A DNA stretch of 5,923 nt from Bacillota bacterium. GTDB taxonomy: Bacteria; Bacillota; Clostridia; Lachnospirales; Lachnospiraceae. Location of the stretch: contig JAEWRS010000460.1 in NCBI GenBank assembly GCA_023398855.1, positions 1 through 5,923 of the forward strand, given 5' to 3'. The translations under genes and the position numbers were made by a program. Positions 5,054 through 5,923 of this stretch are shown here, one piece after another. The notes under the pieces were generated by a model. That model did not search any database and was not told the origin of the DNA. It saw only the letters and a program-made list of their open reading frames with translations. Position 1 is the stretch's first letter. Every line of letters begins with the position of its first letter.

Positions 5054-5923
5054 TTACTTTAACTCCGGCCACATGCCTTTATTTGCTTCAATCAAGGCAT
5101 CCAGCACTTTTCTGGCCTTCTTTGCATCATTTATCAGCCTGTTAAGAGTAAATGCCTCCAATGCCTTCTGATAAGAGTTCTCAAAAAACGCATCTACGAT
5201 CAGTTTTTCACAGGATACCTGGTTTACCAAAAGTCCCAGATAAAACTGTGGAATATTTCCCACTCTCATGGGACGGGGACCATTTGCCCCAAGCTCGCAC
5301 ACGACTTCTACCATGGCATCATTCTGCATATTGGCGATGGCTCCGTTGTTTTCAATGATCATGATATGCCTGTCATTTTTATTATGGGCAATGGATTCCG
5401 CAACCTTGATCATCATTTCCGCATGGGCATCGGAGATTTCATCGAATTTATCTCCCAGCTTTCCTTCCCGGATCACCTCAGCACACTCACAAAACACCCG
5501 CTTTTCCCTGCCAGCCATAACCTCATCGGCACGTGTGAAATCAGGATCCAGATGGCTGGCCTTGTATTCCGGATACAAGTAATACTGGTCATAAGTATTA
5601 GGCAGGAAATCCGGAAAGTCCTCCATGAGCGTCTTTACCATCCCGTAAGTATCCAGCCAGGATTTATCCCTTTGCTCCGCATCCTGGGGAAGGAAACCGT
5701 TTTGTGCAACCATTTCCCTGATCTTTGGCAGAAGATCTTCTCCTGTATGGACATCGTACATATGGGTAAACCAACCATAGTGGTTCAGTCCGAAGTAAAC
5801 CGGATCCAAATCCTCCCAGCTGCATGCTAATAGTCTGCTGCAGGAACGGACCACGTTTTCCGGCTGGTCACAGATGTTTAAAATCCTCTTGTCCTCCGGA
5901 AATTCTCTGCGGAGTGCTTCCGC
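5054..5923 (-). CDS. GH4 6-phospho-alpha-glucosidase (GlvA-like), partial: N-terminus beyond window
   Basis: The frame is open from the window edge to the TAA at 5054-5056, showing 289 C-terminal residues of an enzyme usually about 440 long. Roughly 150 residues with the NAD-binding fold are missing. GH4 enzymes use NAD and Mn to hydrolyse phosphorylated disaccharides by a redox-elimination route in the cytoplasm. The visible part aligns by eye with B. subtilis GlvA throughout. ILNICDQP (visible residues 14-21) holds the Cys18 metal ligand and acid Asp19 (GlvA Cys171, Asp172). FGLNHYGWFT holds His48 (GlvA His202), and LPNTYDQYYLYP holds Tyr111 (GlvA Tyr265, the proposed base). IENNGAIANM, GPRPMRVGNIPQF and EANKGMWPEL near the end are also family features. 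The Cys-Asp-x-Pro signature marks the alpha-glucosidase branch, but GlvA's Met is Gln here. A GTG at 5852-5854 is internal, not the start. It precedes the EIICB gene by 40 bp, forming an uptake-and-cleavage operon. Confidence 0.92.
   Translation of the reverse strand, partial: AEALRREFPEDKRILNICDQPENVVRSCSRLLACSWEDLDPVYFGLNHYGWFTHMYDVHTGEDLLPKIREMVAQNGFLPQDAEQRDKSWLDTYGMVKTLMEDFPDFLPNTYDQYYLYPEYKASHLDPDFTRADEVMAGREKRVFCECAEVIREGKLGDKFDEISDAHAEMMIKVAESIAHNKNDRHIMIIENNGAIANMQNDAMVEVVCELGANGPRPMRVGNIPQFYLGLLVNQVSCEKLIVDAFFENSYQKALEAFTLNRLINDAKKARKVLDALIEANKGMWPELK

Noticed and set aside
5366..5830. 154-codon + strand open frame opposite the GH4 gene
   Set aside because: The - strand frame matches GlvA along its whole length with catalytic residues in place, so this long antisense frame is coincidental.
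5852..5854. GTG as the start of the GH4 gene
   Set aside because: The same frame continues upstream to the window edge with GlvA-like sequence, including the Cys-Asp-x-Pro metal site, so the codon is internal.
1..5923. CRISPR array, tRNA, rRNA, insertion sequence or phage remnants
   Set aside because: I saw no regularly spaced repeats, no cloverleaf or rRNA-like segment, no transposase or integrase motifs, and every long stretch is explained by an ordinary gene.

Overview
The window looks like the chromosome of a Gram-positive, anaerobic, sugar-fermenting Firmicute, most likely a clostridium of the Lachnospiraceae (Lacrimispora/Clostridium cluster XIVa type). Supporting this are moderate GC, strong purine-rich ribosome binding sites, sigma-A-type promoters, an ECF vitamin/nucleoside-type transporter, RpiR regulators, and a PTS EIICB paired with a GH4 enzyme. 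The genus call is inference.

The layout is two regulator genes on the + strand with a catabolic operon on the - strand on each side. From right to left on the - strand, positions 5923-3490 hold the C-terminal two thirds of an NAD/Mn-dependent GH4 6-phospho-alpha-glucosidase (GlvA type). It is followed 40 bp later by a PTS EIICB permease of the maltose/alpha-glucoside type. Together these form a maltose-like uptake and hydrolysis operon: the permease imports and phosphorylates the disaccharide, and the hydrolase cleaves the 6-phosphate product. It ends at a strong bidirectional terminator (3443-3487) shared with the regulators converging from the left.

Positions 1843-3436 (+) hold two RpiR/MurR-family regulators in tandem. 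Their reading frames overlap by 17 bp, and they are driven by one recognisable extended -10 promoter (1785-1812). Their helix-turn-helix regions are closely similar, while their SIS sugar-phosphate domains differ and both lack the usual Ser-rich ligand motif. An RpiR-type regulator (GlvR) controls the glv operon in Bacillus subtilis, so the alpha-glucoside operon is the most natural target. The divergent nucleoside operon is the alternative.

Positions 1-1657 (-) hold a second operon, transcribed divergently from the regulators: a uridine-phosphorylase-like nucleoside phosphorylase, an ECF-transporter S (substrate-binding) component, and the start of the ECF transmembrane coupling protein EcfT, cut by the window edge. 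Spacings of about 20 bp suggest tight translational linkage. The set implies import of a nucleoside or related compound and its phosphorolysis inside the cell. Its promoter (1692-1720) has a run of six G in the spacer.

I see no tRNA, rRNA, CRISPR array, insertion sequence or phage gene. No gene-free stretch exceeds 300 bases. The longest is the 185 bp divergent promoter region at 1658-1842. I see no clear evidence of an undescribed system. The items most worth a second look are the tandem regulator pair, the phosphorylase-ECF pairing with an altered base-binding motif, and the CDQP variant of the GH4 signature.
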